Positions 62,829 to 64,000 of a DNA stretch of 64,000 nt are shown here, piece after piece. The position numbers and the translations under genes are program-made. Under the pieces are notes generated by a model that had not been told where the DNA came from, searched no databases, and worked only from the letters and a program-made list of their open reading frames with translations. The stretch covers positions 744,001-808,000 of the forward strand of contig NZ_JAKEVY010000001.1 of NCBI RefSeq assembly GCF_021491375.1, in the 5' to 3' direction. Source of the stretch: Flavihumibacter fluminis (GTDB lineage Bacteria; Bacteroidota; Bacteroidia; Chitinophagales; Chitinophagaceae). Position 1 is the first letter of the stretch, and each line of letters begins with the position of its first letter.

Positions 62829-64000
62829 TTAGTTTTTTTTATTTTTAAACAGTACAAGTGAGCTAAAAGGGTCAATAACCACTTTTTCCTGCAATGGCTC
62901 ACCTTTAATAGAATAATGTTCCCCGGTAAGTAAAAATGATTTCGGATATCCCGAATCATTAACAAGAATTTTGGGTGCCATCCCTTTTGACCACTCTGTT
63001 CCAAAAGTAATTGCAGTACTTCCCTTATCGTTATCCATAATTGACTGCCACTGTTCGAATGAAAGATCTAGTCGTGTGGGTGCAGGAAATTGTTTAGTTG
63101 TGTAATAAAAACCCTGGGTGGATGTAAGGTTAACATATTGATTATTGCTGAATATTCCAGGCTTTAAATAAGGACCGATCCAGTTAGTTAAACTGAATAA
63201 TTTCTGCTGAGGCGATAACCCCACTACCAGGTTATTATCTACCACCATACCATAGATCTTACCGAGGTTCGCCCACTCGGCCATTCCTAGTCCCTCCTTG
63301 CAATCGAATATGGTATTGTTGCGTATGGTATTATTGAAGGAAGCATCATTGTTAACGATACCGGAAGCGCCTGTTGCTATAACGGTATTGCCTTCCACCA
63401 GCATTTCAGATGAGTTGTTATCGAGGTAGATCCCAAATGCCAGGTTGGGATTATCAGGTGTAGCCTGGCTGTCACCAACACTGTACCGTACAATATTGTT
63501 CCTGAAAATACTATTATGGGTTACCCCCGGCCCTGCGGCAAAACAATAGAGGTTCGCTCCATCATTTAGGGTCAGGCTACAATGGTCTATGACATTGTAT
63601 TCAACCAGGTTGTGGTGACCATCCACCCTTACCCCATTATAGCCACAACTATCTACACGATTATACCTTACTGTATTATGATGGGCAAAACTGGTATCGG
63701 TCTGGATCCTCCTCTCCACATTGTGAATGAGAATACCCGAAGCACCATTCACGCCAGTCCAGCCATGCCCCCGCGATAAACCGATCCTCGACAAGGTATT
63801 CCCTTCCACCTGAAGACCCATCGGTTCCAGCGCGGATATTCCCCGGCCAAGGATATCAACAAACTGATTCCTGCTGACTGAACAATTGGAAGAAGCACTA
63901 TCCATCAATACCCCAACACCATGGATCTGATGAAAGCGATTGTCCTTTATTGTAACATGGGAAAGTTTCCAGGCCCCGCCAACGCCCGCTTTCTCATATT
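62829..64000 (-). CDS. Right-handed parallel beta-helix protein, 5' end beyond the right edge
   Basis: The minus-strand frame is open from the window edge (64000) to the stop at 62829, so the N-terminus lies outside. More than 380 residues are present. Repeated short strands with asparagines in N-x-(I/V)-x-x-N-x form (HNTVRYNRVDSCGYNGVRVDG, VEYNVIDHCS, FRNNIVRYSV, VEGNTVIATGASGIVNNDA, IRNNTIFDC) define a parallel beta-helix (PbH1 repeats). A C-terminal domain from about the last 60 residues is not recognised. Such folds occur in pectate lyases, alginate lyases, GH28/GH110 and related enzymes; no catalytic residues can be named. It probably begins this stretch of the locus as seen here. Confidence 0.75.
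   Translation of the reverse strand, partial: YEKAGVGGAWKLSHVTIKDNRFHQIHGVGVLMDSASSNCSVSRNQFVDILGRGISALEPMGLQVEGNTLSRIGLSRGHGWTGVNGASGILIHNVERRIQTDTSFAHHNTVRYNRVDSCGYNGVRVDGHHNLVEYNVIDHCSLTLNDGANLYCFAAGPGVTHNSIFRNNIVRYSVGDSQATPDNPNLAFGIYLDNNSSEMLVEGNTVIATGASGIVNNDASFNNTIRNNTIFDCKEGLGMAEWANLGKIYGMVVDNNLVVGLSPQQKLFSLTNWIGPYLKPGIFSNNQYVNLTSTQGFYYTTKQFPAPTRLDLSFEQWQSIMDNDKGSTAITFGTEWSKGMAPKILVNDSGYPKSFLLTGEHYSIKGEPLQEKVVIDPFSSLVLFKNKKN

Overview
The window comes from a member of the Bacteroidota, most likely a Chitinophagaceae-type soil or rhizosphere bacterium. The signs are a giant PKD-repeat protein ending in a type IX secretion (CHU_C / gliding-motility) sorting domain, a SusC/SusD pair with an ECF sigma factor and FecR anti-sigma factor, absence of Shine-Dalgarno sequences, and several TAnnTTTG (-7) promoter elements of the Bacteroidetes type. 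These are family-level inferences; no species can be named from the sequence alone.

Left part, about 1-28.5 kb: ordinary chromosomal genes in short runs. They are the end of a DMT permease, a lytic transglycosylase, the PKD/T9SS protein, an SF1 helicase, a minus-strand trio (E4PDH/GAPDH-like dehydrogenase, DUF92 membrane protein, DUF4197 lipoprotein), an AraC regulator, a secreted HELAH metallopeptidase-like protein, a 6PGDH-type dehydrogenase, a secreted glycosidase-like protein, a plus-strand trio (TlpA thioredoxin lipoprotein, Tat-exported metallophosphoesterase, beta-lactamase-fold serine hydrolase), and a minus-strand metal-handling operon. That operon has its own promoter and holds a small tri-cysteine membrane protein, a Met/His-rich lipoprotein, a TonB-dependent receptor carrying the CxxxM and HxM copper-site motifs of OprC, a ChrA transporter and a secreted hydroxyisourate hydrolase. 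An FMN reductase, a YrdB protein, an alpha/beta hydrolase, an OmpA-domain protein, a tiny hypothetical protein and a CPBP membrane protease follow.

Junction, about 28.5-29.4 kb: an AT-rich stretch without an intact gene. On the minus strand it holds the last 20 bases of a tmRNA gene (ssrA, from the T-loop to the 3' end) directly followed by an intrinsic terminator, while the rest of ssrA is missing. This is the expected footprint of an element integrated into the 3' end of ssrA, with the inserted DNA lying to the right.

Right part, about 29.4-64 kb: a carbohydrate-utilisation locus (PUL-like), all on the minus strand except one IS element. Read in the direction of transcription it runs: beta-helix protein (cut by the window edge), two paralogous GH63-like (alpha/alpha)6 glycosidases (the second broken by one in-frame TGA), an acetylesterase-like alpha/beta hydrolase, a serine hydrolase, GH95 and GH29 fucosidases, an ECF sigma factor, an MFS sugar-acid-type transporter, FecR, SusC, SusD, a FAD-dependent oxidoreductase, two glycosidase-like proteins of unassigned family, an IS4-type insertion (36012-37433, with a 9-bp target duplication), a sialate-O-acetylesterase-type esterase, a GH151-like fucosidase, a FAH-family keto-deoxy sugar acid enzyme and an alpha-ketoglutarate semialdehyde dehydrogenase. 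Together this looks like capture of an acetylated, fucose-type decorated glycan at the cell surface, trimming by exo-enzymes, uptake through SusCD and MFS, and entry of a released sugar acid into the TCA cycle through a non-phosphorylative route. The substrate is inferred, not shown.
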